The position numbers and the translations under genes are program-made. From positions 1-59,381 of the IMG/VR virus record IMGVR_UViG_3300006033_000031: 59,381 bases of DNA. One strand, 5' to 3'. Positions 1 to 7,997 of the stretch are shown piece by piece (the first letter of the stretch is position 1; each line of letters opens with the position of its first letter). Below the pieces are notes generated by a model, which worked only from the letters and a program-made list of their open reading frames with translations, had not been told where the DNA came from and searched no databases. Origin of the DNA: a virus.

Positions 1-807
1 GCCGGCCACGCCGCTGAGAGCACCGATGTGACGGATCACTGCCTGCTGCTGGCTGACGCCCTGGATCCCCATCGTGCGCAGATTGCCCATCGTCTGCGTG
101 ATCTCGCCGACGCTCATGTGCAGCGTGCGCGTCAGCGATGCCGTGGCAGCAGCGAGTTCCTTGGTGCGCTTGATGAAGTCGTCGGTCGAACCCACGTCGT
201 TGAACTGGTTCGTCCGCATCCCCGTATCGACGATCTGGCTGTAGTCGCCGAGCGACAGCCGAGAGTCGTGCATGGCCAGCTGGCTGACGCTGTGTGCGAG
301 CTGCGCCGAGTGTCCGTAGCTCAGGCCGGCACCGAAAGCATTCGCCATCGGGTTGCCAGCGCGGATGAAGCGCTGGCTGTTCTTGTAGATCGTGCCTGCG
401 AGTTCGTTCGAGAACTGCGTGTACTCAGGAGCGATGAAGTTGCCGAGCAGGTTGGCAGTTCGAATGCCGAGCGACTGGCGGGCCGTCGCCTGATACTCCA
501 GCTGCGTCATCGACGACGGAGCGCGGTTCAGGCCGATGGCGCCGAGCAGATCACCGCTGTAGCTCGACTCGTAGACGTGCTTGTACGCGTTGCTCCAACC
601 GAGCGTGTTCCACTCGCCGAGCATCGTGCGGTCAGCGGCAGCCTGGAACTTGGAGAAGGTCTGGCCCGCTGGTGCACCACCAACAGAGGCTCCGCCGCCG
701 CCACCAGCCATGGCCGACGCGGTCGACCTGCTCATGCGCAGCTCGTCGCGGATCTCCCGCAGCAGTTCCTGCTGCTGCGTCAGATAGGCTTGGTCGACTT
801 CGGGCAT
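1..807 (-). CDS. Tail tape measure protein, N-terminal part (runs off left edge)
   Basis: An open frame of 269 codons starts at ATG 807 and leaves the window at position 1 without a stop, so only the amino-terminal part is present. An AGAAGGTAG ribosome site lies just upstream. Residues 1-25 are charged and helical, followed by a short Gly-rich linker, then Ala/Ser/Gln-rich helical sequence. Around residues 220-265 it has the pattern of tape-measure segments that repeat short helices such as EITQTMGNLRTMGIQGVS. The strongest argument is position: the two genes upstream in the same direction form a slippery-site chaperone pair, which in long-tailed phages directly precedes the tape measure. 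The tape measure would set tail length and travel in the tail lumen. A different large tail protein cannot be excluded. Confidence 0.6.
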   Translation of the reverse strand, partial: MPEVDQAYLTQQQELLREIRDELRMSRSTASAMAGGGGGASVGGAPAGQTFSKFQAAADRTMLGEWNTLGWSNAYKHVYESSYSGDLLGAIGLNRAPSSMTQLEYQATARQSLGIRTANLLGNFIAPEYTQFSNELAGTIYKNSQRFIRAGNPMANAFGAGLSYGHSAQLAHSVSQLAMHDSRLSLGDYSQIVDTGMRTNQFNDVGSTDDFIKRTKELAAATASLTRTLHMSVGEITQTMGNLRTMGIQGVSQQQAVIRHIGALSGVAG

Positions 808-859
808 GCGCTACCTTCTAGGGCTGCATCATCTGACAGCGCATGCTCAAGGGAAGTCG

Positions 860-1276
860 TCACTTCCGTTTCACCACCGGCTGCTGACGGCTGATCTCGC
901 GGGTGACATCCACGCCGTGGGTGAACGACGGCGGTGCGTTCGTCGGCCGTGAGACCTTCACCACCCCATTCTCAAGCCCGGCTTCGAGCGGCGCCATCTT
1001 CGCGATCTCGTTCATGCGTGCATCGAGCGAAGCCTGATGCTCCAGCTTGCTCTCGACCGTGATCGGAACGGCCATCTCCATATACTCGCCGGCAGCCTTG
1101 GCGGCTGCTTCTCCGTTGCCCATCATGGCGAGGAACATCGCCTTCGTCTTCAACGCGTCCATCAACATGCGCCGCTGGTAGACGAAGAACTTCATCCGCT
1201 CCTGAAGGTTGTCCGACCCGGTATCTACACCGTCAAGCTGCGCGTTGACGGTGTAGTAGACGACCGGGTCGGCCAT
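860..1276 (-). CDS. Tail assembly chaperone, downstream (T-like) frame, 138 aa
   Basis: A 138-residue soluble, helix-rich protein. Its ATG overlaps the stop of the upstream gene in a TGATG arrangement, and it lies in the -1 frame relative to that gene. A GGGAAAC slippery heptamer sits directly before the upstream stop, so a -1 slip would continue into this frame and make a fusion of about 329 residues. That is the arrangement of lambda G and G-T, where the fusion chaperones the tape measure during tail assembly. The central MMGNGEAAAKAAGEYMEMA helix is the only notable segment. It may also be made separately from its own ATG. The family is inferred from context rather than from residue similarity. 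Confidence 0.55.
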   Translation of the reverse strand: MADPVVYYTVNAQLDGVDTGSDNLQERMKFFVYQRRMLMDALKTKAMFLAMMGNGEAAAKAAGEYMEMAVPITVESKLEHQASLDARMNEIAKMAPLEAGLENGVVKVSRPTNAPPSFTHGVDVTREISRQQPVVKRK

Positions 1277-1848
1277 CAGTTTCCCAGTTCACGCTCCATG
1301 ACCACGCTGAGATACGTGTTCAGGATTTCGCACTCTTCGGCGAGGCGGTTGATCAGCTGCACCGGCAGCGTGCGGATCATCTTCAGCTTCTGTGCGATCG
1401 GGTACTTCGAGATGTCGCGCTTCTGGCCGTTGGCGACCTCGACCGGCGGCTGGATCGCGCTCAGCCACTGAAGCAGCGTGGCCTCATTCGGGTGCACAGG
1501 ACCGAGATCGTCACGCACGGTCTTCCCATCAGTGGCCGGGACTTCGATCACCGGAGCCTGCACGAAGACGTCGATCTGCCGCGCTTGCTCACCGTTCGGC
1601 GGCGACAGGAAGTAGCCGGCGCCGAACAGCTTCACCTCGTGCGCAGCGACAGCACCGATCAGGGCCATCGCCGGGTTGATGTCGCTGAAGCGCGCCTTGT
1701 GCGCAGCGATGTATGCGTCCTGCGCGGCGGTGCGCTTGGCCTTGGACTCGACGGTGAGCGCCGCGATGCGGGCGTCGGTCGCCGCGATCTGCTGCTCCAG
1801 GTTCTTGGCGTCGGTCTCTTTGGCTTTCAGCTCGGTCTCGGTGGACAT
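1276..1848 (-). CDS. Tail assembly chaperone, upstream (G-like) frame, 190 aa
   Basis: I start this gene at ATG 1848, where the minus strand shows an AGGAGA ribosome site 7-8 nt upstream. The frame stays open to 2022, but that extension has a low-complexity Pro/Thr/Ser translation produced by repeats and no ribosome site. The protein starts with a charged, Glu/Lys-rich coiled-coil-like segment (about residues 1-45). It ends in a helical domain with PVQLINRLAEECEILNTYL, typical in style of small tail assembly chaperones. A GGGAAAC slippery heptamer occupies the last two sense codons, and the next gene begins in the -1 frame. By analogy with lambda gpG it should bind the tape measure and help recruit the tail tube protein. 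Confidence 0.55.
   Translation of the reverse strand: MSTETELKAKETDAKNLEQQIAATDARIAALTVESKAKRTAAQDAYIAAHKARFSDINPAMALIGAVAAHEVKLFGAGYFLSPPNGEQARQIDVFVQAPVIEVPATDGKTVRDDLGPVHPNEATLLQWLSAIQPPVEVANGQKRDISKYPIAQKLKMIRTLPVQLINRLAEECEILNTYLSVVMERELGN
1279..1285 (-). promoter_or_regulatory. -1 ribosomal frameshift slippery site GGGAAAC
   Basis: Read on the minus strand, the last codons of the upstream gene are CTG GGA AAC TGA, so the heptamer G GGA AAC is correctly phased as X XXY YYZ. After a simultaneous -1 slip the ribosome reads GGG AAA CTG ATG GCC and enters the downstream gene. The lambda G/T site is GGGAAAG, so only the last base differs. No stimulatory structure was modelled. Confidence 0.65.
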
Positions 1849-1921
1849 GGTCGGCTCTCCTGTGGCTGGGAGCTTCCAGGCGGGTGACCCTAATGCAAGG
1901 AAAGTCGGCAACACGACTCGG

Positions 1922-2176
1922 TTACCCACCTCGACGGTGGGTGAGGTGGGTAAGGAGGTGGGTAAACTCTCATAACTCCCCCTATTCCAGTCTCTTACAA
2001 CTCTCTTTACCCACCTCCCCACCTCGAAATAGAAATCCTGAGTTTCTGGGAGGACTCTGACAGTGCTGAAATGTAAATCTGCTCAGACAAAGTGCCGTTT
2101 AGTTTGAGTAGATCTACAAATCTGCATGCACGGGGCGACACCCTAAATAGCAGAGGTCTGGTGGGGAGGTGGGTAA
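1922..2176. repeat. Five copies of GAGGTGGGTAA in both orientations
   Basis: Exact 11-bp copies occur at 1943-1953, 1955-1965 and 2166-2176 on the plus strand, and at 1922-1932 and 2007-2017 on the minus strand. Neighbouring opposite copies form dyads; TTTACCCACCTCC and its complement extend one pair to 13 bp. Four copies lie upstream of the leftward start at 1848. The arrangement suits a repressor or activator binding array, or replication iterons. The binding protein is unknown. Confidence 0.7.
2073..2117. repeat. Imperfect inverted repeat, first copy
   Basis: The arms GTAAATCTGCTCA (2073-2085) and TGAGTAGATCTAC (2105-2117) are imperfect complements around a loop that contains AAGTGCC. The second copy at 2277-2330 has the same arm core (AAATCTnCTCA) and the same AAGTGCC in its loop, so the two are related copies of one element. 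Confidence 0.6.
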
Positions 2177-2276
2177 CTTTTGTTGTAAGTCGGTGTTAGT
2201 CCAGCTAGTTAAGCCCGTGGCCACCAGCTCTGGCCACCGGCTGGTGGCCGACGGTGGCCAACCAGCCGGGACACAG

Positions 2277-2330
2277 CACATGTAAATCTACTCAACGAAG
2301 TGCCATCTTGTGTGAGTAGATTTACATGTG
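2277..2330. repeat. Perfect 18-bp inverted repeat, second copy
   Basis: The arms CACATGTAAATCTACTCA (2277-2294) and its exact complement (2313-2330) flank an 18-nt loop (2295-2312) that contains AAGTGCC. It is related to the imperfect repeat at 2073-2117. There is no T-run after it, so a terminator is unlikely. An operator, a recombination or packaging site, or a structured RNA are possible. Confidence 0.75.
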
Positions 2331-2420
2331 GCCTGTACACACATCGTCTATTTTTCTAAAAGCTGCGAGGCAGCTGGTGGTGGTGGCGGTGGCCGGCACC
2401 AGATTCCTGGGTCAAAATAA

Positions 2421-2456
2421 CCACCCCACGTGCTGTCGCCGCACCGCGTGGGGTGG
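2421..2456. repeat. Hairpin CCACCCCACG/CGTGGGGTGG
   Basis: A perfect 10-bp stem (2421-2430 with 2447-2456). The CACCCCACG stem core recurs in the next hairpin 55-65 bp downstream. There is no T-run. Confidence 0.6.
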
Positions 2457-2481
2457 CTGTCTCCGAACGAGGGGACAGCTA

Positions 2482-2523
2482 AAAGCACCCCACGCGATAG
2501 GGCGCCGCCGCGTGGGGTGCTTT
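2482..2523. terminator. Strong hairpin, possible bidirectional terminator
   Basis: The 15-bp stem AAAGCACCCCACGCG (2482-2496) pairs with its complement (2509-2523), with A on the left and TTT on the right. That form suits an intrinsic terminator in either direction, although the T-run is short. It lies upstream of the promoter at 2574 and could insulate the baseplate genes. Confidence 0.45.
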
Positions 2524-2573
2524 CTGCTGGAACTTGGTATCGCGCGCATTAGCCGGCGGCTGGCGTTGCCGCG

Positions 2574-2601
2574 TTGTCCTGCTCGTGCCAGCGCGTACCC
2601 T
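2574..2601 (+). promoter_or_regulatory. Promoter TTGTCC-N16-TACCCT, probably leaderless
   Basis: The -35-like TTGTCC (2574-2579) and -10-like TACCCT (2596-2601) are separated by 16 bp. The identical hexamers and spacing recur at 12105-12132. The -10 box ends only 6 nt before ATG 2608 and no Shine-Dalgarno is present, so transcription would begin at or very near the start codon. Confidence 0.5.
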
Positions 2602-2607
2602 TCGCAC

Positions 2608-3018
2608 ATGCCGCTCGACTTGAAGACCGTGGAGATCGTCTCCAACAGCCGCCTCGTCGCGCGCACTTGGCCGAACCCGGTCTACGTCGATGGCCTCTAC
2701 TCGCTGATGCAGCGGGTCTACATGTGCCTCGTCACCGAGCCGGGCGATGTCGAAGACGACCCGCTCTACGGCGGTGGCCTGCGCTCGGCGCTGCTTGGCA
2801 TCCCAGGGCAGCTGCGCGACAGGGCCAGCGACGCGCTCACCACCGTGCTCGACAAGGTGACGAAGGATCTGCAAGCCAACCCGTCGCCGAACCCAGCAGA
2901 GCGCCTGCGTTCGCTCACGCTCGACTCCATCGAATATGACACTGACGTTGCGGCATGGCGCTGCCAGATTACCGTTTCGTCAGCCGTCGATTCGGCGCCG
3001 TTCACTGTCAACGCCTGA
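2608..3018 (+). CDS. Small baseplate protein, possibly gp25/W-like, 136 aa
   Basis: I start at ATG 2608 because a promoter candidate ends just before it; the frame remains open further upstream, but through the hairpins. The product is 136 residues, with an early hydrophobic/aromatic helix (VDGLYSLMQRVYMCLVTEPG) followed by DDPLYGGGLR, and ends in a beta-rich segment. It is immediately followed by a very large J-like baseplate protein. In contractile-tailed phages the J protein is normally preceded by the small wedge protein W/gp25, so that is the likely role, at the baseplate wedge. The residue evidence for the family is weak. No Shine-Dalgarno is visible. Confidence 0.5.
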   Translation: MPLDLKTVEIVSNSRLVARTWPNPVYVDGLYSLMQRVYMCLVTEPGDVEDDPLYGGGLRSALLGIPGQLRDRASDALTTVLDKVTKDLQANPSPNPAERLRSLTLDSIEYDTDVAAWRCQITVSSAVDSAPFTVNA

Positions 3019-3030
3019 TCCCGAGGTATC

Positions 3031-6000
3031 ATGAGCAAGCTGGAACTCCCGATCCGCGCGTTTGTTGAGGACTACGTGCGGCGCGCGTTCCCGAAGGTCG
3101 ACTTCGGTCGCGGTAGCGCAGCCAACGACCTCGTCATCAAGGCGTTCGCTGCCCTGATGCAGCCGATGCGTCACGAGATCGACGTCATCAAGGTGAACCA
3201 GAGCCTCTCGAACTGGCGCTACATGCGCACCGAAGATCTCGACCAGATCGTGGCCAACTGGGGCCGCTACCGCCAGAACGGCGGGCGTTCGCAGGGCACC
3301 GTGCGCCTCTACTTCGACAAGGCCCTGGAGTACCAGTTCTCGTCGCTGGAGTTCTACACCTCCGACGGCCTCTCCTTCTTCCTCGTCGCGCCGATCACAA
3401 TCACCGCGACCGATCTCTTCCAGCGCCGCATGAGCACCAGCGGTGAAGAGAGCCGCTACTTCTTCGATGTGAACGTGCGGTCTTCGGGCGTCGGCAGCCG
3501 CTTCGCACTTCCCGTCGGCTCGATCGTCGGCGTCCGCAACACGCCTCCGGGTATCGTCGCCGTCGAGCAGCTGGAAGACTTCGCGGTCACTGCTCCAGAA
3601 GAGAGCAACTTCGATCTCGTCAACTCGCTATTCAAGAACATCGGGCTGCGCAATCTCATCAGCCGCTCCAGCATCCGTGCGCCGCTGCTCGACAACTTCC
3701 CCGGCATCCTCGACATGTTCATCGCTGGCTCGGGCCATGCGAGCATGGTGCGCGATCTCATCGACGTGCAGCTGCCGACCGGCCCGGTGCAGATGCACGC
3801 TGGTGGCATGACCGACATCTGGCTGAACACGGCCACGCTTCAGCGCAAGCAGATCACCCTCAGCTACCTGCCGTCGTCCGGCCGCGTGAAGCTCGTCAGC
3901 GCGCTCCAGTCGCAGGAGCAGGAGCTGATCTTCGACTTCCAGCGCGGCGTCGTCACCATCGACGGCTTCTTCCAGAACCCGGAGGTTGGTGCCTACGAGG
4001 TCGACGAAAGCATCTCGCTGACGTTCGATCTCCAGGACGTCCCGGTCAAGACCTTCATCATCAGCCGCGTCGACGAGTACCGCAACGCGATCGCCGAGAA
4101 GGACATCATCGCCGGCAATGACATGATGGTGCTGCCCGGAGCGGCCGGCTACGGCAACCTGAGCGCTGACATCGTCGGCCTCAACTTCCGCAACGCGGAC
4201 ATCGTCGTCGGCGACAACATCAGCATCGGTGGCAAGCACCGTCGCATCACCCGCATGTCTGGCCGGGTGATCGAGACCTCGCCGGCCCCGGTCAAGGTCC
4301 ACGACTTCCTCTACATCGGATCACCGGCAGCGCCGGGCGACCGCACCTTCGCGCTCTCAGACGTCCATCTGCATGCTCGTGTAAACGACCGGCTGATCGT
4401 CACCACGTCGGCCGCTGCGTCGATGTACTCGGTGCTCGCGCTCAGCACGAATCAGGTGACGATCGGCCGTGTCGACGCCCAGGTCAGCGTGACCGCCAAC
4501 GACCCGCACGCCACCAACACCAATCTGCGCGTGCTGACGATCACCGGGCCAGCGGGCTCGCCGCCGAAGCACAGCCTGGATCTCGCCAACGTCGGCTACA
4601 TCTACTTCGGCACCGACGCAGGCTTCGACCAGGGCGCCTACTTCAAGATCGTGAACGTGGTTCCCGGCGTCAACAGCACCACGCTGGAAGTCATCGACCC
4701 GAGCAATGCGACGAGCGCGCTGCCGCCAGACGCGAACCTCGTGCTCGGTCTGATCGGTGCGATGCCCACGGACACGCCGATCATCATCGAGCGTGATGAC
4801 GACGCATACAGTGCACAAGCATCCAAGTTCCCCGTCGCTACGACGCACACCCACTATGCCAACGAGCTGGATGCCCCGCTCGCCTTCGGCACGGACACGG
4901 TTCCGGCGCTCGGCATCGGTCTGGTCGCGGGCGTCGGCGACGTCGTGATCTTCTTCGACGTCTCGGTGCCCTCGACGGCTCTGGCCGCCAGCGGTGCAGA
5001 CGGCAGCCGCTTCTCGGTCGTCGTATCTCAGATCCTCAGCGCTGATGAAGTTCGCGTCCAGCCGGCGCTCCCCTTCGAGCTGCCCGCCGGGGCACGCTAT
5101 GCCGTGATGCGCAACAGCTACCCGCTGGTCACCGCAGTCACGGCCGACAGCGTCGACCCGATCAACAACGACGTCACCATCAACAGCTTCCCAGTCGGAC
5201 TGGGTGATGGCCTCGGCCTCATCATCAAGAAGGGGCTCCAGCAGTACGTCGTGATGTCGAGCACCGCTGGCTCTGTCCGCACCCTGAAGTTCAAGCCGCC
5301 GGCCTACGTCCGCACACTGACCTTCAATGCTGGCGGCTACATCGCGCCCACCGTCGCAGCCAAGGGGCTGCTGGTGAAGGATGCCGTCGGCGGCTACACC
5401 GGCATCCTCTATGCCTTCGACAACATTGCGCGCACGTGGCAGGTGATCCCGACCACGCCGGCCGACGTCTTCGACACGGCGCTGAACAACGTCACGATCA
5501 TCGGCACCACGGCAGCGGGAACGCTCTCGGTCCCCTCGACCGGGCCCGCTCCTGTCGGTTACGAGACGCCCGTCGCCGGAGACCTTGGCAGCTTCGTGCG
5601 TCAGGGCAGCTCGACGGGCGTGCTCCAGGGCTTCAACACCACCCTCTTCGAGTGGTACGTGAAGCCGCTCGGTGACAGCGACACCTTCAGCGACCTGACG
5701 CTCACCACCTTCGTGGACACCGGAACTGGCGTCGTGACGCCCGGCCACGGCGCTGGCATGCTGGCCTCGGCGCCTGGACCCACCGGCATCGCCGCCGGCC
5801 CCGTCACCCTCACGCTCGACAAGCCGATCGCATTCAGCTCTGGCGACCAGATCGACTTCTACTCGCGCTTCGGCTCCAGCGGCTGCAACTTTGATGAGCA
5901 GAACCTCATCGTCGACCCGAACCCGGCCTACAGCCCCAGCTCGCTGTTCACGTCGGTCGTCGCTGGCACGGATCAGGTCGCCCTGCTGGCCGGCATCGAC

Positions 6001-7995
6001 CTCGGGCTGCTCACCGTCGAGAAGGTGAACTCGAACTCGCTGCGCCTCGCTGAAGCTGTGACGCCTGATGTCGTGCGCTTCCCGAACGCTCCTGGCGCAA
6101 CGCAGTTCAACCTGTCGGCACCCATCGCACAGGGCGAGACCGTGATTGGCCAGATCGGCATTGGCCGCTGGGCTGCCACCGGGCGCTGCCTGCTCATCAG
6201 CGGGCCGAGCGGCACGCGGCTTCTGCCCATCGCAGAGCCGCTGTCGCCTGACAGCATCCGGCTCGCTGTCGGCAACCCCGCCGTCATCTACCCCGGCCAG
6301 GGCTACACCTGGGAGGTCGTCGACGCGCTCCACATGCCCTACTGGATGGTGGAGCCGGGCGCCATCAGCCAGTACCGCGTCTACCGCACGCCGACGCTCG
6401 GTGATCTGATCCACTCCGGGACTGCTGGCATCGTCAGCAATCTCCAGCCGACCTACTTCTCTGACACCAACGCTGATCTCCAGGCTGTTCTCGTCGGTCA
6501 GGATCTCGCCGCTGGCAACGTGGAGCTGGCAATCGACAGTGGTGACTACGCCTCGTCGATCCCGTTCGTGATCAAGCGCGTCGTCTCGACGAACACCGTC
6601 GAGCTGGAGAACGCGAACTTCACCACGGCTGGGAACAACGTCAGCTATCGCATCCTGCACCGGAACGGATCGCGGCGCATGGAGAAGTGGATCGACGGCT
6701 TCGTCGCCCCGCTCGCGTCCCGCGATCGCATCGCGCTGTTCGCAGACCCTGGTTCGCTGCTGCGCAACAACACCACCGACCAGTGGGTCGCTGTGATCAC
6801 CCCGTCGGCGGCCTGGGACGGCAGCGGTGCACCGGGTGCCCCGAACTTCACGATGCCGCGCCTGAAGCTCGCCGACGTCGAGTACTCGCCGGACTCGCTC
6901 TACCTGATCAGCCGGCGCCTGGGTGCGGCTGACAACATCGCCATCGTCGAGACGTCTGCTGCGATCACCACGCTCGGCTTCGTCGGTGGCTCGCCGACCA
7001 CGCGTGCCTACGCGGAGATCACGTTCACGGCCAATCCGGTTCCCGGCGACGTGATCACCATCGGCATGTCGGGCGTGACCCACACGTTCCAGTTCCTCAC
7101 GCTGCTGTCGTCGCTGATCCCTGGCCGCATCGCTGTGACCATCGGTGCCAACAAGGAGGCAACCTGCGCGAACCTGCTCGCCGCGCTCGTCGCGCAGGGC
7201 TACCCGGCTGACATCTTCGGCAAGATCGAACTGGTCTTCGACAAGACGGCCGGGCACTACGGCGCGATCCAGGCCACCGATGCCTTCGACGCCAACGGAT
7301 TCACGCTGCCATACGGCACGCAGCTGCGCGTCATGCTGCGCAACACCGACCGCGTCGATGCTGCGGCTCTGACCGGCATGGCTCAGAACACCTTCAACTA
7401 CTACAGCGGTGAGTTCCTCGACCTGCCGGTCGTGAAGATGATCGCTGTCGAGGTGCTCGATGCTTCGACCCGCGAGCCGGTGAAGGCCGTCGAGTACACC
7501 CTGGCCGTCGATGATCCGGGCCTGCGCTACAGCGCCAAGGAGCGCAACACGCTCGTCATCTCGGACCCGACCGTGGCCTTCAAGCCACTGCGCATCACCT
7601 ACGTCTCTGATCCGACGATCGGACAGGTCGATGCCTACGTGAACGAAGACGACACGCGTGTGCTGAACGCCAACCAGCTGGCGAAGCGCATGGAGACGAT
7701 CGCCGTCTCCATCCAGGTCAGCGTCCGTTCGTCGCTCGCGTCGAACGAGATCGGCAGCCTGCTCGCCAACTTCGTGAACACCCGGCGCAGCACGCTCCAG
7801 CTGAGCAAGGCCGACATCATCAAGGCGCTCTACGACAACCGTGAGATCTCCTACGTCGAGATCCAGTCCATGCGCCTCGACGCCACCTACTTCGCGCTCA
7901 ACGGCCTGATCACGAACTACAACGACGTTTCAGAGGTGTTCGGGTCCGAGACGGCCTGCTACATTGCTGAGAACATGTTCGTGACGAAGATCTGA
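3031..7995 (+). CDS. Giant baseplate J-like wedge protein, 1654 aa
   Basis: A CGAGG ribosome site precedes ATG 3031. The amino terminus (DYVRRAFPKVDFGRGSAAND, then helical LMQPMRHEIDVIKVNQSL and a YLRT-type segment ending in GTVRLYF) is the recognisable start of baseplate J family proteins. The middle 1300 residues are beta-rich repeats. Around residues 1330-1430 there is a GDVITIG...HTFQF...GRIAVTIG module that recurs in the leftward gene at 56549-58018. The carboxy end returns to a J-type helical domain ending YIAENMFVTKI. It is several times longer than Mu or P2 J (about 300-360 residues), as in some large phages. It should form the baseplate wedge next to the 136-residue gene upstream. 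Confidence 0.75.
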   Translation: MSKLELPIRAFVEDYVRRAFPKVDFGRGSAANDLVIKAFAALMQPMRHEIDVIKVNQSLSNWRYMRTEDLDQIVANWGRYRQNGGRSQGTVRLYFDKALEYQFSSLEFYTSDGLSFFLVAPITITATDLFQRRMSTSGEESRYFFDVNVRSSGVGSRFALPVGSIVGVRNTPPGIVAVEQLEDFAVTAPEESNFDLVNSLFKNIGLRNLISRSSIRAPLLDNFPGILDMFIAGSGHASMVRDLIDVQLPTGPVQMHAGGMTDIWLNTATLQRKQITLSYLPSSGRVKLVSALQSQEQELIFDFQRGVVTIDGFFQNPEVGAYEVDESISLTFDLQDVPVKTFIISRVDEYRNAIAEKDIIAGNDMMVLPGAAGYGNLSADIVGLNFRNADIVVGDNISIGGKHRRITRMSGRVIETSPAPVKVHDFLYIGSPAAPGDRTFALSDVHLHARVNDRLIVTTSAAASMYSVLALSTNQVTIGRVDAQVSVTANDPHATNTNLRVLTITGPAGSPPKHSLDLANVGYIYFGTDAGFDQGAYFKIVNVVPGVNSTTLEVIDPSNATSALPPDANLVLGLIGAMPTDTPIIIERDDDAYSAQASKFPVATTHTHYANELDAPLAFGTDTVPALGIGLVAGVGDVVIFFDVSVPSTALAASGADGSRFSVVVSQILSADEVRVQPALPFELPAGARYAVMRNSYPLVTAVTADSVDPINNDVTINSFPVGLGDGLGLIIKKGLQQYVVMSSTAGSVRTLKFKPPAYVRTLTFNAGGYIAPTVAAKGLLVKDAVGGYTGILYAFDNIARTWQVIPTTPADVFDTALNNVTIIGTTAAGTLSVPSTGPAPVGYETPVAGDLGSFVRQGSSTGVLQGFNTTLFEWYVKPLGDSDTFSDLTLTTFVDTGTGVVTPGHGAGMLASAPGPTGIAAGPVTLTLDKPIAFSSGDQIDFYSRFGSSGCNFDEQNLIVDPNPAYSPSSLFTSVVAGTDQVALLAGIDLGLLTVEKVNSNSLRLAEAVTPDVVRFPNAPGATQFNLSAPIAQGETVIGQIGIGRWAATGRCLLISGPSGTRLLPIAEPLSPDSIRLAVGNPAVIYPGQGYTWEVVDALHMPYWMVEPGAISQYRVYRTPTLGDLIHSGTAGIVSNLQPTYFSDTNADLQAVLVGQDLAAGNVELAIDSGDYASSIPFVIKRVVSTNTVELENANFTTAGNNVSYRILHRNGSRRMEKWIDGFVAPLASRDRIALFADPGSLLRNNTTDQWVAVITPSAAWDGSGAPGAPNFTMPRLKLADVEYSPDSLYLISRRLGAADNIAIVETSAAITTLGFVGGSPTTRAYAEITFTANPVPGDVITIGMSGVTHTFQFLTLLSSLIPGRIAVTIGANKEATCANLLAALVAQGYPADIFGKIELVFDKTAGHYGAIQATDAFDANGFTLPYGTQLRVMLRNTDRVDAAALTGMAQNTFNYYSGEFLDLPVVKMIAVEVLDASTREPVKAVEYTLAVDDPGLRYSAKERNTLVISDPTVAFKPLRITYVSDPTIGQVDAYVNEDDTRVLNANQLAKRMETIAVSIQVSVRSSLASNEIGSLLANFVNTRRSTLQLSKADIIKALYDNREISYVEIQSMRLDATYFALNGLITNYNDVSEVFGSETACYIAENMFVTKI

Positions 7996-7997
7996 CC

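Larger units (their letters stand above)
1849..2607. other. Non-coding divergent control region (~760 bp)
   Basis: This is the only gene-free stretch longer than 300 bp. It separates the leftward tail-chaperone genes from the rightward baseplate genes and is less GC-rich than the rest. It holds five copies of GAGGTGGGTAA (1922-2176), two related inverted repeats (2073-2117 and 2277-2330), a GGCCACCAGC/GCTGGTGGCC dyad (2219-2228 and 2240-2249), two hairpins with almost the same stem (2421-2456 and 2482-2523), and a promoter candidate (2574-2601). I see no convincing protein or tRNA gene. The density of dyads suggests a regulatory hub or a replication/packaging signal. Confidence 0.7.

Noticed and set aside
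1849-2022. In-frame extension of the 190-residue chaperone upstream of ATG 1848
   Set aside because: It would translate the GAGGTGGGTAA repeats into PTSLPTSPT and lacks a ribosome site. ATG 1848 has AGGAGA upstream.
1849-2607. Repeats here as a CRISPR array
   Set aside because: Copies are 11 bp, irregularly spaced and in both orientations, with no uniform spacers or cas genes.
4357-7257. Very long open frame antisense to the J-like gene (and a similar one at 8505-11279)
   Set aside because: Codon bias in GC-rich genes leaves the opposite frame open. The translation is Arg/Asp/Val-rich low-complexity, with no ribosome site or neighbours.
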